Part shown: positions 22,522 to 28,216 of the stretch, in pieces | Numbering within the stretch: position 1 is the stretch's first letter | How the letters are laid out: every line of letters starts with the position of its first letter | Source: an uncultured bacterium | Lineage (GTDB): Bacteria; Actinomycetota; Coriobacteriia; Coriobacteriales; Coriobacteriaceae | Assembly (NCBI GenBank): GCA_905215505.1 | Contig: CAJMPU010000023.1 | Location: forward strand, 1 to 28,216 | DNA: 28,216 nt | Reading direction: 5' to 3' | Translations under genes and position numbers: made by a program | Notes under the pieces: model-generated | Told to the model about the DNA's origin: nothing | The model's database searches: none | The model's input: only the letters and a program-made list of their open reading frames with translations

Positions 22522-24525
22522 TTATGCGAACTGGCTTAGGTAGAGGTCGGCATAAGCGCCCTCGGCAGCCAGCAGCTCCTTGTGCGTACCCTGCTCGATG
22601 ATATTGCCGTGATCCATGACCAGGATGAGGTCGGCATCGACGATCGTCGACAGACGGTGCGCGATCACAAAGCTCGTGCGCCCGCGCATGAGCGCATCCA
22701 TAGCACGGCCGATGGCGAGCTCGGTGCGCGTGTCCACGCTCGACGTCGCCTCGTCCAGGATGAGGATCGCCGGGTTGTTGAGCAGCACGCGCGCGATGGT
22801 CAGCAGCTGACGTTGGCCCTGGCTGATGCTCTCGGCATCGTTAGCCACACGCGTGTCGTAGCCCTGCGGCATAGTGCGCACAAAGAAGTCGACCCGTGCG
22901 GCACGTGCGGCCGCGACAATCTCCTCGCGCGTCGCCTCGGGACAGCCGTAGGCGATGTTCTCGGCAATGGTGCCATCAAATAGCCAAGCGTCCTGCAACA
23001 CCATGCCAAACTGCTGGCGTAGCTCGCCGCGGTTCATGCGGCTCGTGTCCACGCCGTCGAGGGTAATGCGGCCGCCGTCGATCTCGTAAAAGCGCATGAG
23101 CAGGTTGATGAGCGTGGTCTTACCCGCGCCCGTGGTTCCCACCACGGCGATCTTCTGACCGGGCTCGGCGGTAAACGACACGTCTCGCATAAGCGGCTTG
23201 TCGGGCGAATAGCCAAAGCGCACATGCTCAAAAGCGATGCGGCCCTCCACCTTGCCCGGCAGCTTGGCGGCGGCCACCGGCAACGGATCGGCCTCCATCT
23301 CGGGCTCGTCGAGCAGGTCGAACACACGCTCTGCGCTCGCCAGCGCACTCTGCAGCGAGTTAAAGGTAAACGACAGCTCCGTCATGGGCTCGGACGCCTC
23401 GTAGATAAACTGGAGGAACGCCTGGAACACGCCGACGGTCATATGCCCGGCAACCAGCATGCTGCAGCCCACCAGCGCGATCACGATCTGCGCCAAACGG
23501 CCGATAAAGCGCACCGCGGGGCCGACGGCGTTAATCATAAAGTCGGCCTTGGTGCTCACGCGCGCCAGCTCCTTCGAAGCCTCGTGTACCTCGGCAGAGC
23601 TCTGGCGCTCGCGGTTAAACGCACGGATCACCAGACGGCCCGAGTAGCCCTCCTCGACCGCGCTCGTAATCTTGGACACCCACTCCTGGCGCTCGCCCGT
23701 CACATCGTGCGTGCGGCGCGACACGACCTTCGTCACCAGCAGCGAAAGCGCCGTAAAGAAAAAAAAGACGAGCGTGAGCGGCACGCTAAACACGAACATC
23801 ACGCTCACGGCGCCCACCACGGTACCGATCGACACCAGCAACTGCAGCAAGCCGCGTTGCATGCTCTCGGACATCTTGTCCAAGTCGTTGGTCGCACGGC
23901 TGACGACCTCGCCGGGACGATGCGCGTCAAAGTAGGCAAGCGGCAGACGGTTGAGCTTTTGTGCGATGCGGTTGCGCAGGCGCAGGTTGAGGCGCTCGGC
24001 AACGCTCGACATCAAAAAGCTCTGGAGTGCGTAGAACGAGGCGGCGGCGGTCCAGATCATAAAGTAGATAAAGATGGTCCTGCCGCAGTTCTCCCAGGTA
24101 ATGCTGAAGGTAGTGTTGTTGGCAAACGCCAGCTTCATGTGCCCCCACAGCTCATCGATCACGCGGGCGCTGTAAGCCGGCGCCGCGGTGTTAAAGATGG
24201 CATAGAACACGATGCTCGCGAACACGATATAGAAGCGCCAATGGTCGCCGGCGGCCTCGCTCCACAGGCGGCGCACCGTCGCCCAGGTGTCGCGGGGCGT
24301 CTCGTCCTCGTCCTCGTCGTCAACGTCGCGCATGCGCTCCGCCTCGGCGCGGGCGCGCTCGTCCTCGGCGCGCTCGTTTTCCTCGTAGAGTGCCTGGCGG
24401 CGAGCCTCGCGCTCCGCCGCTGCCTTGGCGTTTTCGTCCAGGTCGGACGTGGCGCCCGTCTCCTCGACTGTCTCTGCAGCCGCGACGTCATCGGCGATGC
24501 CTTGCTTCTTGAGCTCCTCGGTCAT
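22522..24525 (-). CDS. ABC exporter half-transporter with acidic N-terminal extension
   Basis: 667 residues from the ATG at 24525, with GGAGG 9 bases upstream; a GTG at 24534 is an alternative. Residues about 1-85 are an unusual charged, helical tail (Glu/Ala/Arg-rich, with DVDDEDEDE), then a six-helix exporter domain and a nucleotide-binding domain. Walker A is GTTGAGKTT, the signature is ISQGQ, Walker B is LILDEATSSVD with the catalytic glutamate, and IAHRLST carries the switch histidine. It is the hydrolytic half of a heterodimer with the gene immediately upstream (1-base gap). Sister to the pair at 10933-14637, with the same order and same asymmetry. Substrate unknown; this pair follows a remnant of a MarR-like gene, a context typical of drug exporters. 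Confidence 0.92.
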   Translation of the reverse strand: MTEELKKQGIADDVAAAETVEETGATSDLDENAKAAAEREARRQALYEENERAEDERARAEAERMRDVDDEDEDETPRDTWATVRRLWSEAAGDHWRFYIVFASIVFYAIFNTAAPAYSARVIDELWGHMKLAFANNTTFSITWENCGRTIFIYFMIWTAAASFYALQSFLMSSVAERLNLRLRNRIAQKLNRLPLAYFDAHRPGEVVSRATNDLDKMSESMQRGLLQLLVSIGTVVGAVSVMFVFSVPLTLVFFFFTALSLLVTKVVSRRTHDVTGERQEWVSKITSAVEEGYSGRLVIRAFNRERQSSAEVHEASKELARVSTKADFMINAVGPAVRFIGRLAQIVIALVGCSMLVAGHMTVGVFQAFLQFIYEASEPMTELSFTFNSLQSALASAERVFDLLDEPEMEADPLPVAAAKLPGKVEGRIAFEHVRFGYSPDKPLMRDVSFTAEPGQKIAVVGTTGAGKTTLINLLMRFYEIDGGRITLDGVDTSRMNRGELRQQFGMVLQDAWLFDGTIAENIAYGCPEATREEIVAAARAARVDFFVRTMPQGYDTRVANDAESISQGQRQLLTIARVLLNNPAILILDEATSSVDTRTELAIGRAMDALMRGRTSFVIAHRLSTIVDADLILVMDHGNIIEQGTHKELLAAEGAYADLYLSQFA

Positions 24526-24526
24526 G

Positions 24527-26263
24527 CTACTCACCTCCCTTCATCTGCGATTCCGCGATAGCGCGGTACACCTCACAGGTTTTCATGAGCTCGTCGTGCG
24601 TGCCTAGGCCCACGACCTCACCGTCCTTGAGCACCACAATCTGATCGGCATGCAAAATAGTCGAGATGCGCTGGGCGATGATGAGCACCGCGGCATCGCG
24701 CGTCTCGTCCTGTAGCGCATGGCGCAGTGCCGCATCGGTCTTAAAGTCCAGGGCCGAAAAACTGTCGTCGAAGATATACAGATCAGCGTGCTTCATGAGT
24801 GCGCGGGCAATCGCCAGGCGCTGGCGCTGACCACCCGAGAAGTTCGTGCCGCCCTGGGCCACCGGCGTATCGAGCCCCTGGGGCTGGTCGAGCACAAAGG
24901 TGCTCTGGGCAACCTCCAGTGCATGGAGCATGTCAGCCTCGGTCGCGCCCTCGTTGCCAAAGCGCAGGTTGCTCGCCACCGTACCCGAGAACAGCCATGC
25001 CTTCTGCGGCACATAGGCGATACGCCCGCGGATATCGTCTTGCGAAAGGTCGCGCAGATCGACGCCGTTTAGGCGAATGGTGCCCTTCGTGGCATCGTGG
25101 AAGCGAAGCAAGAGCTTGGCCACCGTTGACTTGCCCGAGCCCGTCGAGCCCACGATCGCGGTCGTCTGTCCACGGCGGCAGGCAAAACTCAGGTTGCACA
25201 GGGTGTCCTCGTCGGCATCGTCAAAACGGAATGACATATGGTCGAACACGGCCACCGCGCCGGCTCCATCTGCGGACTCGGGCGCCCCGTCGCCCAGCGT
25301 AGCCTTGCCGTCCACGATGCTCGGCTCGATTTCGAGCACCTGCTGCGCACGGTTGAGGCACGCCGCGGCGCGCGGAAGCGTCAGCACCACCATCTGCGCC
25401 ATCATCACAAAGAACAGGATCAGGATCGCGTACTCCAACACGGCCGAGATGCTGCCGATTTGCATGGCATGGACGCCCACGCGGTTGCCGCCCACCCACA
25501 GCACCGCCACCTCGGCGATATTCATCAAAAAGAAGCTGGAGCTGTCGAGACCCACAAACAGGTGGTTGACCTTGATGGCATTGGCTGCGTAATCGCTAAA
25601 CACCTCGTCCAGGCGCTGCTCCTCGTGGCGCTCCTTGTTAAATGCGCGGATGACGCGCACGCCCACGATGTTCTCGCGCAGCACCACGTTCATGCGGTCG
25701 ATAAAGCTCTGCAGGCGCATAAAGATCGGCGCGGCGTTGGCAACGGTAAAGACCGCCGCCACCAGCACGATCGCAACGACCACGCCCAGCAGCGTGCCCA
25801 TGGCAGGATCGATAAACCAGGCAAAGATGATGCCCGCCACGGCCAAGAACGGTACCGGTAACACCAGCTGAATCGTCTGCAGGATCGCTTGCTGGATCAC
25901 GTTGATGTCGTTGAGAGAGCGCGTGATCATCGAACCCGTACCAAAGCGCTCAAAGTCGCTGGCGGACAGCTCGAGCGACTTATCGTAGACGGCGTTGCGA
26001 ATGTCGCAGGCCACATTGGCCGCCAGACGGGCCGAAAGATAGCAGCCCAGCACCGCGCCGCCACTGGCCATGCCGGTCGCGATGAGCATATACACGCCGT
26101 TGCGCAAGATGTAGTCGATATCACCCGTCGTGATACCAGTATTGACCATATTCGCCAACATTGTAGGCACCAGCAGCGTGCCGACGTTATCTATCAGCAG
26201 TACAAACAGCGTCACCGCAATCAGCCCGCGATACGGCCTCATAAATCTCATTAAGAGTCGCAT
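24527..26263 (-). CDS. ABC exporter half-transporter, degenerate-site subunit
   Basis: 578 residues. It starts MRLLMRFMRPYRG at an ATG 8 bases after a GGGGAG site and overlaps the preceding short gene by 13 bases. It has a six-helix exporter domain (about 15-300), Walker A GSTGSGKST, canonical signature FSGGQRQR, Walker B YIFDDSFSALD (Asp for catalytic Glu) and IAQRIST (Gln for the switch His). These are the same two substitutions as in the subunit at 12793-14637. The canonical ATP site of the heterodimer is therefore built from this signature and the Walker motifs of the next gene. Likely a membrane efflux pump, but the substrate is not shown by sequence. Confidence 0.92.
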   Translation of the reverse strand: MRLLMRFMRPYRGLIAVTLFVLLIDNVGTLLVPTMLANMVNTGITTGDIDYILRNGVYMLIATGMASGGAVLGCYLSARLAANVACDIRNAVYDKSLELSASDFERFGTGSMITRSLNDINVIQQAILQTIQLVLPVPFLAVAGIIFAWFIDPAMGTLLGVVVAIVLVAAVFTVANAAPIFMRLQSFIDRMNVVLRENIVGVRVIRAFNKERHEEQRLDEVFSDYAANAIKVNHLFVGLDSSSFFLMNIAEVAVLWVGGNRVGVHAMQIGSISAVLEYAILILFFVMMAQMVVLTLPRAAACLNRAQQVLEIEPSIVDGKATLGDGAPESADGAGAVAVFDHMSFRFDDADEDTLCNLSFACRRGQTTAIVGSTGSGKSTVAKLLLRFHDATKGTIRLNGVDLRDLSQDDIRGRIAYVPQKAWLFSGTVASNLRFGNEGATEADMLHALEVAQSTFVLDQPQGLDTPVAQGGTNFSGGQRQRLAIARALMKHADLYIFDDSFSALDFKTDAALRHALQDETRDAAVLIIAQRISTILHADQIVVLKDGEVVGLGTHDELMKTCEVYRAIAESQMKGGE

Positions 26264-26493
26264 GTCTCCCCTTCGCCCTTGTCGTCAGCCTCGTTCTCGG
26301 CGGCCACTTGCCGTTTAAATGCCTCGCACTCTTCGTTAAGAACATGGGAGAACTTACCGACCAAGCGCATGATCTCGCGCTGTTCCCACGGCTCGAGCGC
26401 CTCGAATGCTCCGCTGGTATATAACAGGCTCTCCGTCAAGGTCGTCTTACCTGCGTCTACATGAGCAAGAATGCCAATATTGATGATTTTCAT
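26251..26493 (-). CDS. Hybrid ORF: Tet(W)/Tet(O)-type N-terminus joined to a MarR-like C-terminus
   Basis: 80 residues. The ATG at 26493 has GGAGG 8 bases upstream. Residues 1-28 (MKIINIGILAHVDAGKTTLT, then ESLLYTSG) match the start of ribosomal protection proteins such as Tet(W), including the intact P-loop AHVDAGKTT. From about residue 30 (FEALEPWEQREIMRLVGKFSH, then VLNEECEAF) it no longer resembles a GTPase; it reads like the last helices of a MarR regulator, followed by an acidic tail. All other G motifs and the ribosome-binding domains of Tet proteins are missing, so no resistance function is expected. It overlaps the ABC gene by 13 bases, a common MarR-ABC-ABC layout, which supports the C-terminal assignment. 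The junction is near base 26409. Both family assignments are from recognition, not a search. Confidence 0.8.
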   Translation of the reverse strand: MKIINIGILAHVDAGKTTLTESLLYTSGAFEALEPWEQREIMRLVGKFSHVLNEECEAFKRQVAAENEADDKGEGETCDS

Positions 26494-26527
26494 ATGATTG
26501 TCCTCCATACAAGGCCCAGAAGGGCGC

Positions 26528-26565
26528 AAAAATCCCCAGCGACAAATACTTTTACCGCTGGGGAT
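26528..26565 (-). promoter_or_regulatory. Attenuator hairpin before the hybrid ORF
   Basis: On the minus strand ATCCCCAGCG (26556-26565) pairs with CGCTGGGGAT (26532-26541), followed by TTTTGCG: an intrinsic terminator 35 bases ahead of the coding start. Its loop carries AAAAGTATT, complementary to AATACTTTT further upstream in the leader (26637-26645), so an alternative pairing could open the terminator. This is the layout of leader control in ribosomal protection genes. Confidence 0.7.
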
Positions 26566-26653
26566 GATAGGTAGGACACACATGAAAACTGCGGCCAAGG
26601 CTGGCCGTTGTCTATCACGATATGAAATGAAAAGGCAAAAGTATTCTTAAATT

Positions 26654-26701
26654 GGGTACAAAAACCAAGCCCTCTCCTTGAGGACGTTTGTCTTTGTTCC
26701 C
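26654..26701 (-). promoter_or_regulatory. Long leader stem-loop
   Basis: GGG...CCCTC (26654-26674) is largely complementary to GAGGA...CCC (26680-26701), a 48-base imperfect hairpin just after the leader peptide. It is likely one arm of the attenuation structure. Confidence 0.5.
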
Positions 26702-26712
26702 ATTATCAAATT

Positions 26713-26736
26713 TTATTTAAGTATACCTTGCCGCAT
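26713..26736 (-). CDS. Leader peptide MRQGILK
   Basis: A seven-residue ORF (ATG at 26736, TAA at 26713-26715) with a full AAGGAG site (26746-26751) 9 bases upstream, 24 bases after the promoter's expected start. Its position before a terminator hairpin suggests that ribosome stalling or slow translation here, for example under tetracycline, controls read-through. No function other than regulatory is expected. Confidence 0.6.
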   Translation of the reverse strand: MRQGILK

Positions 26737-26766
26737 ATTGATAAACTCCTTTGCTTGGATTTTTAT

Positions 26767-26795
26767 AGTATAGCATATCAAATTCCCAAAAGCAA
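26767..26795 (-). promoter_or_regulatory. Strong promoter of the tet-type leader
   Basis: On the minus strand TTGCTT (26790-26795), exactly 17 bases, then TATACT (26767-26772), with TGC directly before the -10 box (extended -10). It is the only clear promoter in front of the hybrid ORF and the second ABC pair. Confidence 0.75.
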
Positions 26796-26859
26796 CCCTG
26801 TTAAGATAAATTTTTTCTGTCACTGCACCCAAGACGTGCGACCTATATAACATATCGAC

Positions 26860-26894
26860 AAAAAAGACCGCCGGCGCGGGGCGGCGCCGACGGT
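26860..26894 (-). terminator. Intrinsic terminator of the 96-residue protein gene
   Basis: On the minus strand ACCGTCGGCG (26885-26894) pairs with CGCCGGCGGT (26867-26876), one G-T pair included, and TTTTTTG follows. It lies 27 bases past the stop and insulates the next leader. Confidence 0.88.
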
Positions 26895-26920
26895 TGCGAG
26901 AGAATATCGATTGTTGGCTG

Positions 26921-27211
26921 TTAAGCAGCGACGGCCTCGTAGACCGTGGCGCCCGAGAAGCTGTCGTGCAGGCTCTTGCCGCAGATCCAAGGCAGCTCGA
27001 CGACCTCGCAGACCGTGTTGACCAGCTCGGAGCAGTCAGTAAAGTGGCCCTTATCGTTGAGGGCCTCGCAATCCTGAACACGCCAATAGCCATCGGTGTG
27101 CGTAATGTAGTACTCGTGATCGTTGATCGACACGAAAGCGCGCGTCTTGGAACGCAACAGCTTCAGAAATCCTTCGAAGTCGGTCTCGACGACATCTCCA
27201 GCCTGGAACAT
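26921..27211 (-). CDS. Small soluble protein of unknown function
   Basis: 96 residues with a strong start: AGGAGGT 6 bases before the ATG at 27211. It begins MFQAGDVVETDFEGFLKLLRSK and contains FVSINDHEYYITHTDGYWRVQD, an alternating pattern that suggests a small beta-barrel or beta-sheet. It has four cysteines (in QDCEAL, TDCSEL, VCEVV and WICGK), no signal and no membrane helix, and is mildly acidic. I do not recognise the family. It has its own terminator (26860) and a 5' region with dyads (27247-27284). Codon use is like the host, unlike the AT-rich remnant beside it, so it is probably a native gene. Confidence 0.75.
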   Translation of the reverse strand: MFQAGDVVETDFEGFLKLLRSKTRAFVSINDHEYYITHTDGYWRVQDCEALNDKGHFTDCSELVNTVCEVVELPWICGKSLHDSFSGATVYEAVAA

Positions 27212-27501
27212 GATGTTACCTCCTGGCCCGGCGCCACCATGGCGCGTTGATAAACGTTGGTACTCCTTTAGTAAAACCTTTATCAGGGCTTATGCGCGCA
27301 TCATTTAGGCAAATGGTAAAAACCGCAGGGTAGACGGGATAAAACGTTTAATCATCCCACCGGTTTGTCACATTCTGGCTGAAGTTTTATGCAAACCAAC
27401 TTTTCCACTTGGTAGCTTGCATTTTTTGGGGCCGACGGCGCGATTACGGTTTTGGTTCGGCGGGTAAGAACGAGGCATCGCAACCAACGTCAGGAGGACA
27501 C
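27212..27501. other. Divergent intergenic region with dyads
   Basis: No gene. It holds TGATAAA (27247-27253) inverted at 27278-27284 with a GGT/ACC pair inside, in the leader of the 96-residue gene, and GGGAT-N13-ATCCC (27336-27358) enclosing AAACGTTT. GATAAACGTT-like words occur in both. No good -35/-10 pair was found for either flanking gene. Confidence 0.4.
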
Positions 27502-28023
27502 ATGGAGACCATCGAGGCGCTCATCCATCGCCGCAGCTGCCGCAAATACAGCGATCGCCCTGTCGAGGCCGAGAAGCTCGCACGCATTATCGAAGCCGGT
27601 CAGTATGCGCCGAGCGGCATGGGACGCCAGCCGGTCACGTTCGTCGCCGTCACCGACCCCGCAACCGTCGAGCGCCTCTCGCAGCTCAACGCCCAGGTTA
27701 TGGGTAGCGAGGGAGATCCCTTCTACGGCGCCAAGACCGTTGTGGTGGTGCTCGTCGACCGCAGCGTGCCCACGCATCTGGAAGACGGCTCGCTCGCCAT
27801 GGGCAACCTGCTCAACGCTGCCTATGCGCTGGGCGTCGATTCGTGTTGGATCCACCGAGCACACGAGGTCTTTGACTCACCCGAGGGGTTGGAACTGCTG
27901 GCCAAGTGGGGTCTGCCCGCCGACGGAAGCCTGCGCGGTGTGGGCAACTGCATTCTGGGCTATGCCGAAGACGTGCTTCCCCAGGCCAAACCCCGCCGCG
28001 ACAACATCGTGTACGTCAGGTAA
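27502..28023 (+). CDS. Nitroreductase-family protein
   Basis: 173 residues from the ATG at 27502, with AGGAGG 4-5 bases upstream; the longer frame to 27409 is not supported. The N-terminal IHRRSCRKYSDRPVEAEKLARIIEAGQYAPSGMGRQP is the FMN-binding start of nitroreductases (Arg-Arg-Ser-x-Arg-x-(F/Y) and APSG-x-x-x-QP). The middle has LAMGNLLNAAYALGVDSCWIHR and the end VGNCILGYAED, the second flavin loop. It is short for the family but complete. Such proteins are homodimeric FMN enzymes that reduce nitro compounds, quinones or flavins with NAD(P)H. The natural substrate is unknown. A hairpin and a terminator follow at 28029-28138. Confidence 0.92.
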   Translation: METIEALIHRRSCRKYSDRPVEAEKLARIIEAGQYAPSGMGRQPVTFVAVTDPATVERLSQLNAQVMGSEGDPFYGAKTVVVVLVDRSVPTHLEDGSLAMGNLLNAAYALGVDSCWIHRAHEVFDSPEGLELLAKWGLPADGSLRGVGNCILGYAEDVLPQAKPRRDNIVYVR

Positions 28024-28102
28024 TTAGTTCCGCCGTTCTAACGAACGGCGGCCCCGCTGACGCTGCGCGAGCCGCATTCACGCCAATCTGACGTTCAATT
28101 TC

Positions 28103-28138
28103 GAGGGCGCGACCAGAAGGTCAGCGCCCTTTCGTTTC
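28103..28138 (+). terminator. Intrinsic terminator of the nitroreductase gene
   Basis: AGGGCGC (28104-28110) pairs with GCGCCCT (28124-28130), with the inner GACC-AGAA-GGTC, and TTTCGTTT follows. The same 12-base inner hairpin, in the opposite orientation, tips the nested repeat at 14994-15034. A further 9-bp stem without T run (CCGCCGTTC 28030-28038) lies just after the stop. Confidence 0.75.
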
Positions 28139-28216
28139 ACGTCACCTTGGCACAAATGCGGCCCGCTCGCTCATATGACCCAATCCACTGTCAAGGGCCA
28201 CAATGGCCCCGCCGAC

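Larger units (their letters stand above)
26409..26860 (-). other. Remnant of a horizontally acquired tet leader region
   Basis: About 450 bases with far lower GC than either side, bounded by the terminator of the 96-residue gene (26860-26894) and by the hybrid junction (about 26409). It contains, in order on the minus strand, a strong promoter, a 7-codon leader peptide, a long stem-loop, an attenuator hairpin and the first 28 tet codons. No transposase, integrase or target-site repeats are visible. Boundaries are approximate. Confidence 0.65.

Noticed and set aside
26251..26493. Functional tetracycline resistance gene
   Set aside because: Only about 28 of roughly 640 residues of a ribosomal protection protein remain; the G domain and all ribosome-contacting domains are missing.

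Overview
The window looks like a chromosomal segment of a high-GC Gram-positive gut bacterium of the class Coriobacteriia, most likely Collinsella or a close relative. The evidence is GC-rich coding sequence with strong GGAGG ribosome sites, a small SRP RNA without an Alu domain, and SipW/TasA-type surface proteins. The organism call is inference from gene content and style; no marker gene settles it.

Layout, left to right. (1) 1-594: the 3' end of an unidentified plus-strand gene and a block of interleaved inverted repeats with two hairpins. (2) 595-9610, minus strand: a six-gene surface-structure operon read as sipW signal peptidase, TasA-like protein, TasA-like protein, an 1823-residue GLUG/InlB-repeat protein, a third TasA-like protein, and a small protein with a sortase-like C-terminal anchor. 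A good promoter lies at 9582-9610. (3) 9611-10259: gene-free, with AT-rich DNA, a C10 tract and an array of about eight degenerate palindromic units. (4) 10260-14637, minus: a flavodoxin-like protein and a heterodimeric ABC exporter pair. (5) 14638-15654: non-coding, with the SRP RNA gene and its promoter plus several large inverted repeats. (6) 15655-18180: a single ORF fusing tRNA adenosine deaminase (TadA) to glycerate kinase, a tRNA-Ser(UGA), and a TetR-type regulator. (7) 18380-22410: lemA, ilvE, a DedA-family gene and cysE. (8) 22522-26860, minus: a second heterodimeric ABC exporter pair. Its leading gene is an 80-codon hybrid: about 28 codons of a Tet(W)/Tet(O)-type ribosomal protection protein fused to what looks like a MarR C-terminus. 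It is preceded by an AT-rich leader with promoter, 7-codon leader peptide and attenuator hairpin. (9) 26921-28023: a small unknown protein and a nitroreductase.

Two stories stand out. The first is the sipW operon, which carries what is needed to make and process a TasA-like cell-surface assembly around one giant adhesin-like protein, with a candidate wall or membrane anchor as the last gene. The second is an apparent promoter capture: a remnant of a tetracycline-resistance gene, with its antibiotic-responsive leader, now sits in front of a drug-exporter-type ABC operon in place of most of its regulator gene. Also notable are the TadA-glycerate kinase fusion and a recurring architecture in which a terminator-like hairpin is nested inside a longer inverted repeat. 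Everything here is read by eye; no searches, alignments or folding were run.
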